A stretch of DNA of 64,000 nt from Cololabis saira (Eukaryota; Chordata; Actinopteri; Beloniformes; Belonidae). The notes beneath the pieces were generated by a model that made no database searches, had not been told where the DNA came from, and saw nothing but the letters and a program-made list of their open reading frames with translations. Position 1 is the stretch's first letter. The number at the start of each line of letters is the position of its first letter. Shown in pieces: positions 21,109 to 31,575 of the stretch. A program made the translations under genes and the position numbers. The stretch covers positions 7,701,125-7,765,124 of the forward strand of contig NC_084599.1 in the NCBI RefSeq assembly GCF_033807715.1, given 5' to 3'.

Positions 21109-23054
21109 GAAAGGAGTGAAATAGCTTTTACAACAAGCTGCGGTTATACTAATACAAGTGTAATGTTCATAATACTGAAAAATGTAAGTAATATAATGCA
21201 GCATTTATATTACCAAATGATTCACAATATGATCAGGATCAAATGAACGTTTCAAGAATATGAATTGTGGTCTTGATGGAGACTTTCTGCCAGACCTGAG
21301 GGACAACAAAGCTAAAGAGGAAGTAGTAATACCGCGCTAGGCCACCAGAGGGAGACATAGTACAGCGGACTGAGACTAAACGTCAGCGTCCACTACACTG
21401 AGGCTCTGAGGAGAAATAGTCTTCCCCGTTTTGCAACAATGATGTATTAAAAAACAGAGCACGATAAAACAATTAGAAGCGAAATTTACTGGCTTGGTGA
21501 GATACAGGAATGAAACCATGAGGGTTAACCACCTCAAAAGTAGAAAGACAAAGACAGTTCAATTTCAAATTGCAGGTACTGATGCAACTTTAGGCCAGAC
21601 TTGCTGTGAGCCCTGTGATACACTGTTGTGACAGGATGTAATGTTTTACAGCAGTTACTGGAAATGCTGTGCAACATTAACACAGATGCTGGTAAATGAT
21701 ATACATATGGTGCTCACTATTCACAGAGGTGCAGGGCACTACGAGTCTTACATGGAAGAGGTGCTACAGGGTGGATGTTTATTACAGCTATTGCATTCTT
21801 TTGTTAAAAGTTTCAAGGTGAATGCTGGCATTCCCATCCTGATGCACGTTTCTGTGTGCTAGATCAATTTTTTTTTTTTTTTAAGTAGATACCCAACTTA
21901 GAGCTATTTTCAGCTGCCATAGTCACCAGCGGTATGCTTGCACTTAATCTGGTGGAGGAGGCATTATCTGATTAAATGCTTTTAATTGTGGCCTCAGAGC
22001 TGATAGTTAACGTTCCAAGCTACTTGGCATGAAATTGTGCTGTTGGTAGGAATGAAGATGTTTTGTTTGTGCTAGAAAAACAGGAGAGAAAGTGAGATGT
22101 GGCACCTCTTCTGACCCTTAGATTTACATCAACACTCTAGGACTGCGCAAGCCTTTCAATGCATCCGAACGGAGGGTGTCATGGAAACGAAAGGCCAGGT
22201 TTATACATAATAACTCGCAAATATACACCTGCCTCATGGACAAAAGAGCCATTCCTATTCCATAGACATTTCTGCAACTGAGTCCTCTTACCTTTCCCTC
22301 AGCCTGATGGTTAGAAAATGTCAACCGCCAGCTTCATGAATAATCTGATCACTCTGGCTTTTGTACTTTTGCCTCCTAAAAATGGTAATTTCTAAACATT
22401 TGAACGGTCTCCTTTGTAGCAGACGCCACGAGTCTAATATTTTGAATTTGACACATCAGTGCTATCTTATGTATCGTATGTGCTAACTGCTCCGTCACTT
22501 AACTGTTTTACACACACAAATACTTATTTATTTGCCTCAGCTCAGTGTTCAGCTCACAAACATGTCTATTAGATGCACCGTGTGACATGTTAATGAACTT
22601 TCCATCCAGCTGTGTTAAAAGATGCCGCACACTCGGAGCGCGGCGTGAGAACCTGGGAACACGACCGCAGCGAGCGGGATTATAACTCCGGCTGCTGTTA
22701 CGCGACTTATTTAATGTGCATTAAGCAGATTCTCATGGTTTGGACGCCTGGTGACACAACACCATCATACTTTATGTTAATGATGATTATTTTATTCCAA
22801 TAATCTTGTGCTACAGTCTTTCTATGAATGAGGATTTAGGTTAATGATGCCCTCAGTGTGAGACTAGATGTCTGTGCTCCTGTCTGCTGGCTTCATTGTC
22901 ACGCTGTAGTTTGAGGACTGGAGTTCAGGCTGCGTGTCTTACTGCTCTGACAAGTGTTGGGTGGAGCCCACGCATCGGGTGGCCATCGTCACAACTTCAT
23001 TAATGAACCAGTTTTCATTCCTTTTTTTTCGTCTGTGGGATAGGGCCTAAGACC
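21109..23054. other. Intergenic, no gene seen
   Basis: AT-rich, low-repeat sequence. CCACCAGAGGGAGAC (21342-21356) resembles a CTCF core with one deviation. 22560-22810 (TTAATGA, GTTAATGATGATT words) looks like a conserved block but cannot be tested here. Confidence 0.4.
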
Positions 23055-23325
23055 TACGGAGGAGTATTAGGGCCATGCAGGAGAAAAAATATTTGAGAAG
23101 GGAAGATTTTTTTATTGTGCACTTCGAAAAAAAGTCGAAATGTGGAGAAAAAAGTTGAAATGTCGAGATTAATGTTGAAATACAATTCGAAATTTCGAAG
23201 TCGAAATTTCGCCTTTTTTCTCGACATTTTGACTTTTTTCTCGAAGTGCATAATGAAAAAAAAATCTTCCTCCTCTAAAATATTATTTTTATTTTTCTCC
23301 TGCCTGGCCCTAATACTCTTCTGTA
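23055..23325. mobile_element. Palindromic MITE, copy 2, with 7-bp TSD
   Basis: The ends TACGGAGGAGTATTAGGGCC and the complement of GGCCCTAATACTCTTCTGTA define the same family as 17431-17723. TAAGACC flanks both sides (23048-23054 and 23326-23332), a perfect 7-base duplication. Confidence 0.8.
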
Positions 23326-23699
23326 TAAGACCTTTAATTGGTAAGACTCTGATTTTATTTCTTCAGATGTTTATTCTTTAACATCTTACATTTGTACGGG
23401 GCTGATGGGGCCTCACACGGGGCAATTTTAATACTAATACTCAAATTATTAAAGCATATATGCTGACTTTGGCATTGCCTGTAAAGCTTTGGGTCCATCT
23501 CTGAAAATGCTTGATCCTACATATCCCATGATGCAACCTGGTGCCGTGGTTCTTTTTAACTGCAGTCTGCTGTCTCTCGTTAGAGCCGCCATGCCTCGTA
23601 GTTGCCCAGTTGATTCAAAGCCTGCGGCCCGAGCCAAGATAATCATCACTGTAACATGATCACAAAAGACTGATTTTATGGGCTGAAATCAATCTGAAA

Positions 23700-24330
23700 A
23701 CTTGGTGCCGTGCCCCCTTCAATAATTCCACCACTCCGCGTCCAGGAGAGCGAAGTGATTGTTTATAGCGGAGTTAAAGACATTTCCTTGCAATAAACCG
23801 TGTCACAGCAGAATTCCCACAGCCGGTCAAAATGGCTCAAGGGATTACAGATGGATCAGAATAAAGTACTAATCATCTAAGCCGTAATCATTACAACATT
23901 TCTATTGGACTAATTCTGCAGCATTTCCCAGCACGTCCATTGTGAGCGATACATAAATATCTGTGAGAATTTAAAAGGTGCACCGACGCACCCCCACCCC
24001 AACTGATGTCCTCCCTCGCGCGGGCCATATGGCGGTGTGCGCCCCGCTCGTACTGCCAGCCCCTGCTCTCCACACACAGGCTAACAGCTTGGTGAACACA
24101 TAATTAATTTGCATCAGCGTCTGCCATTTATTTCCCAACCTACATTTTTGTTAATTGGACAAAGGAGGTTCAAATCATGTGAGCGTTTCTGGGTGCGTTA
24201 TGGCAGCTAATTGCGCGGAATTTACAAGATAGTGCTCGCATGTGAAAACGCAGAGTCAAAGGTGACGCTGGGAGACAAGTGACGTGCAAAACAGTTTCTG
24301 CAAATGTTCTCCGTCGAGGAAGAGACACCG
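23700..24330. promoter_or_regulatory. Candidate conserved non-coding element cluster A
   Basis: Repeat-free sequence with homeodomain-type words (TAATTAATT at 24101-24109) and an octamer ATTTGCAT (24107-24114, minus-strand ATGCAAAT). No ORF looks coding. Its regulatory nature is inferred from composition and needs cross-species alignment. Confidence 0.3.
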
Positions 24331-24539
24331 ACATGTTGACTGTTGTACAGCACAAGCACACTATTCCGTCATAAAGTGTCATTTCTGTCGTCCTGGCTAA
24401 TGCAAGCTGGCGCAGCACCTTCCCTCCTTTTTTTTCTTTCCCTGTTGCACATTTTCTCTGCTTCTTTTAATCCGCTAAGCAATAACTATGTACAAGTAAA
24501 CTTGAATCAGGCTTGGAATATGAATTTAATCTTGTTAAT

Positions 24540-24890
24540 TGACGAGTAAATGCAAATATTATTAGGAGGCAAACGTGCGGCGTGAATCTCCTTTCACCGT
24601 CTGCTCTTTGTTTTTTGTAAACATCAAAAGATGATGATGAAAGTTGTTATCTAAATGATCAGGGAGATAGAAAATGCGTATCATAAGAAACCGTTAATTA
24701 GAAAAGCCTGAATATAAACTAGGTCTCCCGTTGTATTATGTCTGGTGCAACTCTTCCACCCTGCACAGAAAAAGGGACACACGTTTGATAGCAAATAATT
24801 AGCTGAGAGAGATTGGAAACATTTAGTAACATCGCATGAAATGATATCATGCCCACGTTATCAGCAGCTCTTTCATCTCAGGGAACTTTC
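24540..24890. promoter_or_regulatory. Candidate conserved non-coding element cluster B
   Basis: The block begins with a perfect POU octamer ATGCAAAT (24550-24557) and contains GTTAATTAGAAAAG and CAAATAATTAGCTGA. No repeats or coding signs are visible. Confidence 0.3.
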
Positions 24891-25239
24891 TTTCTTCTAC
24901 TTGTTTTTTTTTTTTTTTCCTCCTTCCTACTCAACGTATCTCTATCTCAGTGAGACTCGAGGAGATGCCCCCCCTCGCGAGGGTGGCCACATGTCACCCC
25001 GCGAGCCGAGCAAACCAGGGCACGTCGTGCACGGCCGCCCCCCCCCCCATCCATTCCCTCCAGCACCACCTTCTCCAGCTCATTCCCTTGCACTGATTTG
25101 CAGGCGCGGATTAATCAGCGCACGGGGGCCTTGATGCAATTTTGCTGTTATTGTCCCCAGTTTTAGCAACATCTCTTATTGTCTCCATCATTCATTTACG
25201 GGAAGAGGGGAGGAGGGTTGAGTGAGGGGGGGGTGTGTG

Positions 25240-25800
25240 TGTGTGTGTGTCAATTATGCAAATGACAGTGCACACTTTTTGTAGATTACTTTGTGTGGTT
25301 ACCATTGTTTGTGAGAATTTAATTATTAAATATTACGCTCATGTTTCCTTCAATCCTGTGAAGCTTCGTTTCAATTTGATCTCTCCTGCAAGCCCCCCCC
25401 CCCCCTGCTCTGATCCAGCAAAGGCAAACAAACTCCCCTCCGTTTAATGATTTGGAAGGGAGGAGGACTCGGCTCTCACCTGTGGGCTCAACAGCAATAT
25501 TGGAAAAAGGCCGGGCACGTCCAGTGTAATGACCAGAAACGGAAGAAAAGTTCATTCCAAATTGACATTCAATTATGTAGCACCTAATGATATTTTAATC
25601 TCTTTTCTTTAATTTCCAGTAACTGTCCTTTCGAAGGGTTTCTGGCAGCAACACGAGCGGCCTAAATGAAGAATACAACGGAGAAATTAAGCTTTGTAGT
25701 TCCCACCCTCAGATTAACGTCTGGGTGCTCTTGTTACAAATTACCGTCTTTCCTCTCACGCGATAAATTGTAACCGCCTTAATTTTCTAGAGAGCATTGA
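25240..25800. promoter_or_regulatory. Candidate conserved non-coding element cluster C
   Basis: CAATTATGCAAATGACAG carries an octamer at 25257-25264. 25550-25800 is repeat-free with ACATTCAATTATG, TTTAATTTCCAG and GCCTTAATTTTCTAG. A C-run lies near 25395. Function is inferred only. Confidence 0.28.
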
Positions 25801-26095
25801 GCCATTTTCCCGAGCCGTTGTGGGAACGGGTTCGACTGTTGACAACCAGAGCTGCAGATGGACTGATAACGGGTCAGTTAGACTAACTGATATGACTGAA
25901 CATTTACCACCAAAGTTACTGGGTGGGACTGGAAGTAGGAATATGCATGAGGAACCCCTGAGACCAGGACCTTCTACATTTGGATGGGGGTTCATTGATT
26001 CATGTGCAGATATCCATCACCATGGTAACTGAATGACCCATGATGCTTATACCGTTACTTTTCCTTGTCTTTTTTTGTATTCTTATGTGCTAAAT

Positions 26096-26472
26096 TGGGC
26101 AGCACGGTGGCTTGGTGGTTAGCACTGTTGCCTCACAGGAAGAAGGTCCCCGGTTCAACTCCCTGGCCCGGCGGGGTCTCCCTGTGTGGAGTTTGCATGT
26201 TCTCCCCGTGCTTGCGTGGGTTTCCTCCGGGTACTCGGGTTTCCTCCCACAGTCCAAAAACATGCATACTAGGTTAATTGGTGATTCTAAATTGCCCGTA
26301 TGTGTGAGTGTGAGTGTGTCTGGTTGTTTGTCTGTACATGTGGCCCTGTGATGGACTGGTGACCTGTCCAGGGTGAACTCCTGCCTCTCAACTGAAAATG
26401 AGCTGGGATAGGCTCCAGCAGACCCCCGTGACCCTGCAAAGGATAAAGCGGGTATAGATAATGGATGGATGG
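26096..26472 (+). mobile_element. tRNA-derived SINE, complete, with 11-bp TSD
   Basis: GTGGCTTGGTGGTTAGCAC fits a Pol III A box and GGTTCAACTCC a B box. The body has GGAGTTTGCATGTTCTCC, TTTCCTCCGGGTACTCGG and GGACTGGTGACCTGTCC, and the tail is (GGAT)n. ATGTGCTAAAT lies on both sides (26085-26095 and 26473-26483), a perfect duplication expected of target-primed reverse transcription. Fragments of this family lie at 7655, 17888 (antisense) and perhaps 55052. Confidence 0.8.
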
Positions 26473-26483
26473 ATGTGCTAAAT

Positions 26484-28966
26484 GAATGCTCCAATAATCA
26501 GAAGATGTACTGACAGTTACATTTGAACGATCAGTTAAAGTGAGCTGATAGTTCAAACACGGCTGCAGTTAAACCGTATCAGTTCCAGCCACATTGAAAA
26601 TCCCATGGAGCTTAAATCTGAAGACCAGAGACGGCCGTCGCACGAGGAGCCTGAGCCGACTAGCTCTCAGAACCCCATTTAGCACTTTCCATATCGCAGG
26701 AGGGTTTGAAGGCGGCTGTAATGCTCGCTGTGGTGGTGGCATTTGCTGCATGTCACCCCCCACCCCCTCCTGCCATCTCTACGCTGCAGGGAACAAGGTG
26801 TGACAGAAAAAACACCTGTCAGGTCTGGACGTTCCTCTGCACATCCAAGTCAGGATTTCTGCAAAACTTCGTTCTTCACCCCATACTTAGATCTACTTAA
26901 AAAAAAACAAACAACCAAGGCCTCATAAGCTGCGTTTGTTAAACTGCTCTGAGCGGCAGACCTGGCACAGAGAAACGGATGTTTCTGGGTCCAAACATCT
27001 CTTGGCAAGCCAGTCCCTTCAGGATGTTGTCTGATTGTTGTTGTGTAAAGAGCTGCACACGGGGCACGAACTGGCAGCGTAACCTAGGTGACCGTTCCTG
27101 TAGGGAGGAGTCGGTTCAGGTGGAACCATCAGGTTTCAGTAGAGGGAGATTAGGACATATCAGCTTTGATCGGCGGTATCTTATTGGGCTTTTACTTTTC
27201 AGAAGAGAATAAAAATCATCTGGTCCTCACCTCATCTTCATATTAGACTAATACACCCTCAGATGAACAAATGTTTCAAGAACGTTAACATTCGATAAGT
27301 TCAATGAGGACGAAGAGTCTGAGCCACATGGTGCAGTCTGACCTCAGAAACTGGCGTGAAGTCTCCAGCCAAGACTTGGCTGGGATGCAGTTACTTGTGA
27401 ATGAACCTCCTCGTTGTGGAATCATGGATCCAGGTTGTTTGGGAATCTCCTTTTAACCCTTCCCAGATTGACGGCCAGCAACTAATATTTGCAGTGGGGA
27501 GATCACCGCTGATGTCTTTTGCCTTTGACGTTGTGTTAGCTCACACATGGACACTCGAGACCAGACGGCCTAAATTTCTTTCATAGAGGCGCTGGATCAG
27601 TTAAACCAATACATTTAATTGACATTTGGTTGATACTTACTCTCTTAATATAAACAAAAAAACAATCAACAAAGGGTGCACTTATTATTCATTCACTGCT
27701 GCTGTGGTTTTTGGTTTTTGGTTAATATGCTTAATAATATTGTTGGTCATCTCATATTGGATAAGACCAAGTAAGAGCCGAATGATTTATTCTATTCTAT
27801 TCTATTCTATTCTATTCTATTCTATTCTATTGTATTCAGTAACACCTTGAGTAGAAAGAGGCTGTACTTCCTTCCAGGGTGTATTTGTCTTTGTAGTAAA
27901 CATGTGGAAAGCAGAATTATCACATCCAATGAAATATTAATAATAATATTGACCCGTCTTGAGGGTTTACAGTGATGCACAGCACTGTAGTCACTCTATA
28001 ACACATCTCATGAGATCTATTTTAAACCCTTCCTAACCAGCCCTTGATTTATGAAGTGGGGGTGGGGGTGGGTGGGGGTTAAAGTGTGGCCTGTATAAGT
28101 ATAGCTGGAAATGTGACAAAGTGCTTTTATTTTTGTTCACTCTTTTGAAACCCTTGCGTATGCTTCGTCTGAGAAATCCTCTAAAGGTTCCTGCACGTGG
28201 TTTTTCCTCCTCGCAGGTTAGTGGAGTCATGCACAAACAGCACATCTGACCGCACCATGTTACAGCACTAGGCTGTGGTCATGAGACGATCTCATGAACG
28301 GTCTCGTGAAGGGGACCGGCTGGCTCGTTAGGAGCCGGGGGGCCGGGCCTGCAGAGCAGAGCACGAGGATGCTTTGTTGCTGATTGCTCATTGGCGTTTT
28401 CCTGCCTCGTGGGATCCTTCCACTTCCGACAGTGGCTCCTGCAGCGGCTGAGCCGGGCAGCATGTCCGGTGCCACTCGTCATGTGGCTGGGAGGAACAGC
28501 TGTCTGTGCTAACGAGGCCGTGGCCGGCCAGACCGGCGAGGTGGCGGCGCCGGAGCGCCACTGAGGCCCGACAGTGCCCCGGGACACGTAAACAGTGACC
28601 TCATGAGAACGCATGCCATTACTGTAATTAGCACGGCTCACGTCAAGCACTGTCAGCCTTCGAGAGTCTCGGGAAGGTATCGCGTTACACTGGTGCCACG
28701 CAGGGCAGCAGATCCCCCCGCAACGCACGATACCAACCCACTCAGCCACAGCACACGTGAGCAGATTATCGTCCACCCTTTCTGGGGAAAAGACCCTGCA
28801 GAAATGGTGTTGCCCATAAACTATAGCTGGTTTGTTAGCATCCTTCACTACACCCTAAACTGCTTACACAGATTTTATTCAGCAGCTAATAGCTTTTCCA
28901 TAACTTCACCATTTTACCAGAAAGCACAGACAGACCCCCGGTGGTTTAACCCACCCATGAGGGGAT
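26484..28966. other. Intergenic, no gene seen
   Basis: A (TTCTA)n run occupies 27785-27833. 28260-28760 is GC-richer with overlapping ORFs on both strands (up to 189 codons, minus) that show no family motif and no splice or promoter context. I see nothing else. Confidence 0.5.
27785..27833. repeat. (TATTC)n pentanucleotide microsatellite
   Basis: About ten copies of ATTCT/TATTC run in tandem, ending TATTGTATTCAG. Confidence 0.95.
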
Positions 28967-28967
28967 A

Positions 28968-29570
28968 CAGTAATCCCTCGTTTTTCGCGGGGGTTACGTT
29001 CCAAAAAGAACCCGGGATATGTGAAATCCGAAAAGTAGCAACCTTTTTTTTTATACAAGGCTTCAAATTGCGGAGATCAGAACCGCCCCACTGCGACCCA
29101 ATTAATTGGATTCGACCGGGAGAAAATGAAAAATGATTATGAAAAAAAAATACAATAAGTGCAGTAGGACAAATTGTGACTTGCTCCTCTTCTGACTGCG
29201 CCACTTCATCGTGACTCGCTCTGTACCGTCTTTTTGTTCTAAAGCCCGGTGTGTTTTTTCGAAAGAAGAACATAGTTATGGGTCGTTGTTGTTGCTCTTT
29301 TTTCTTCTGGGAAAAAAAGATTCTTCTAAACCGACATGCCACCATGGATTATATCTGAGACTGTAATGAACGATTCATCAAAGTTCCCATTCTTGAGCTG
29401 CTGCTGAAGCTCATTGGCCATTCTCAGCTTGTTGCTAAGCAACCAACGTTATTGACACAGGAAGTGAAGAAGCGGGGAGACTGTTTAGCCAATCAGAATG
29501 CAGAACACAAGGCACAATGCAAATCCGTGAAGCAGCGAGACGTGAAAGATGAACCGCGTCTAGTGGGAAC
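28968..29570. mobile_element. Tigger/pogo-like DNA transposon remnant
   Basis: After TA, the end CAGTAATCCCTCGTTTTTCG with GGGGTTACGTTCC and GAAATCCGAAAAGTAGC is the common vertebrate pogo/Tigger-type terminus. 29515-29562 (AAATCCGTGAAGCAGCGAG, GTGAAAGATGAACCGCG) resembles the inner part of the other end. The final terminus is lost and no transposase is present. Confidence 0.55.
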
Positions 29571-29799
29571 AACGGTTGGATCTAAGTGCCGTAGTACCAG
29601 CCCCTCCAGTGCTGTTGCGATGGGAAACAAGTCCGTAGGAGGCATGGCAGCGGGGAACTGCAGCACTTTGTTGACATGTTGTTTTCCATCCATGCAGCCA
29701 GATGACCGATGTCCCTCCTTTTAACGAAATGTGACAGTCGTATCAAACTTACCTTTACGATCTATTTTACACTGAAGCAGTTTCTTCCTAATTGCCTGA

Positions 29800-29945
29800 G
29801 TTTGTGTTGCTCACAGAACTATACTTTATTGTTATTTTGTATGTTTTTATTATGTATATAATTGTGTCCTGTGTGGGGACCCCAGGAAGAATAGCCATTA
29901 CTCCCACAACGGGGTGATGGCTAATGGAGATCCTAATAAATAAAC
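29800..29945 (+). mobile_element. LINE-type 3' tail fragment
   Basis: GGGGACCCCAGGAAGAATAG, GGCTAATGGAGATCC and TAATAAATAAA end the segment, matching the tail at about 1200-1253. Only the 3' tail remains. Confidence 0.5.
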
Positions 29946-29989
29946 AAATAAACAGAAACATCTGGCTGTTTTTGTGATGCACACTTATA

Positions 29990-30270
29990 CAAGTGCATAT
30001 AGATTTTGTCAAACTATAGTACATAGTATGCAGTATGCGAGTCATTGCACACTCTGTAGTATGCCAGAAGGAAGATTTCCAGTGTCCAAGTGAATACTAT
30101 ATCCGATAGGTATATCCCATAATGCAATGTGCCATTACAGTAAAAGGTGATCTGAGCAGTTATGTGCATACTTATTTTTAGGGTGGGATATTATGTACTA
30201 ACAACACCTGGACCGGTATGCAGTACACACAGTATGCAACATTATCAGTGCAGTATGTAACTTCCCAAAA
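29990..30270. repeat. GTATGCAGTATG-rich repeat
   Basis: AGTATGCAGTATGCGAG, GTATGCAGTACACACAGTATG and AGTGCAGTATGTAAC recur across about 270 bases in a pattern of a decayed DNA transposon with inverted ends. The superfamily is unassigned. Confidence 0.35.
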
Positions 30271-31430
30271 GTCCATTTGTGAGTTACTAATTAATTCACC
30301 TTTTGTTAATTTGCATTTGTGTCAGTTTTCTTCATAAACACCAGATGTTCTTCTACAAGCTCTCCACACCTTGATAATTGATAGTGGTCTGTTTGTAGCG
30401 TGAGTGTGATTGTCCAGTGGACCGGTTCACGCAGGTTAACCGTCTCTGCCAAGGGTCTCGGCAGGGTCTCCGGGTCCTCACCGACCAAAGCTTAATCAGA
30501 AAATCAAAAGCAGCGGCTACCTGACAAAGTGGTGTTCAGCACCCTTCAATGGTATCTGCAGTGTTTCTATGTTTTCATTATTCAGGAATCTTGTAAAGGA
30601 TTATCACCTAAGAAGAGGCCATACATGTCTAACAGTTTGTCTTCTGCCTTATCAGCTGTGTCTTTTTTATAGCAGAGTTTAGACATATTAACATGTGGTG
30701 TTGAGACTGAAGGGTCAGGAGTTTTTTTTTATTTTGAGAAAATCTTGAAAACTGTGCTGTTAGATGACCTTAAATCCTAAGGACGTAATTCTTAAAATAT
30801 AACTCTTCTCTCAGTTGCTGATTTTTTTTTCTTTTTCACAACTACATTTTAAGCTTTTCAGGTTTATTAAGCCAACTGGTGTCAGTATTGTAGTCAGTGA
30901 CGATGAAAACCTCCGCTACACCGGTTTAGGTTTGCTATCTGAAGAAGGTGATGTTAAGAGTGGATACCTGGGAAGTTTGCAGGTATCCAGGCCGGCTCCG
31001 ACCGATTGACATGGTGCCGGGCTGTTTCGCGGTCATGGAGGGAAGTCGTCAGCGCGGTCACCAGTTTTCAAAACGGCCTAATTTCTAGCAATCGCACACT
31101 AATTATCTGCATTTGCAATTGTTATGATTTCTCTTCATCGATGCCCTCATAACCACAGCCTAATGAAGGAGCGAAACCCTCAAGAGAAACCTGCTTAAGA
31201 AGTATAAAACCTCTCATCACATCATTATTCTACAGGATGTTTGATGGGAAGATACAATATTACATACACTTTTATTACTTTGCCCAAAATAAACAAGAAC
31301 ATTTGGTCTTTTGCTGGTTCGGTTTTAAGCTGTTGCTCATGAAGTTGGAACTGGAAGTTTTTGTCATCTTCCCATTAAATGACTGTAAATAAAATCAGGA
31401 TGAAAAATGAGGAATGTTTCTGAACAAAAT
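30271..31430. other. Intergenic, no gene seen
   Basis: Mostly unique-looking, AT-rich sequence. Short frames show no motif. Confidence 0.4.
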
Positions 31431-31439
31431 AATTATTCC

Positions 31440-31575
31440 AACTTCTTGGACAACAGTGGATTTCAGCCCGCCACCACTGACAGATCCACGCATGGTCGGG
31501 TCATGGAGGCAGGAGCCTGAGCAGGGAAGTCCAGACGTCCCCGTCTCCAGCTACGTGGTCCAGCTCATCAGGGGG
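31440..31575 (-). mobile_element. LINE ORF2 extreme C-terminus (antisense), 3' flank of the 11-bp array
   Basis: The minus strand from about 31580 reads a degenerate GIP-DELD-VAG-G-VW-SLL followed by RLLPPRPD-type sequence, the terminal residues of a common fish LINE. It lies directly against the 11-bp array. The other half of the same LINE lies at 33701-33815. Confidence 0.6.

Noticed and set aside
28279..28848. 189-codon minus-strand ORF overlapping a 177-codon plus-strand ORF
   Set aside because: GC-rich composition explains the open frames. No family motif, splice site or conserved start was seen on either strand.
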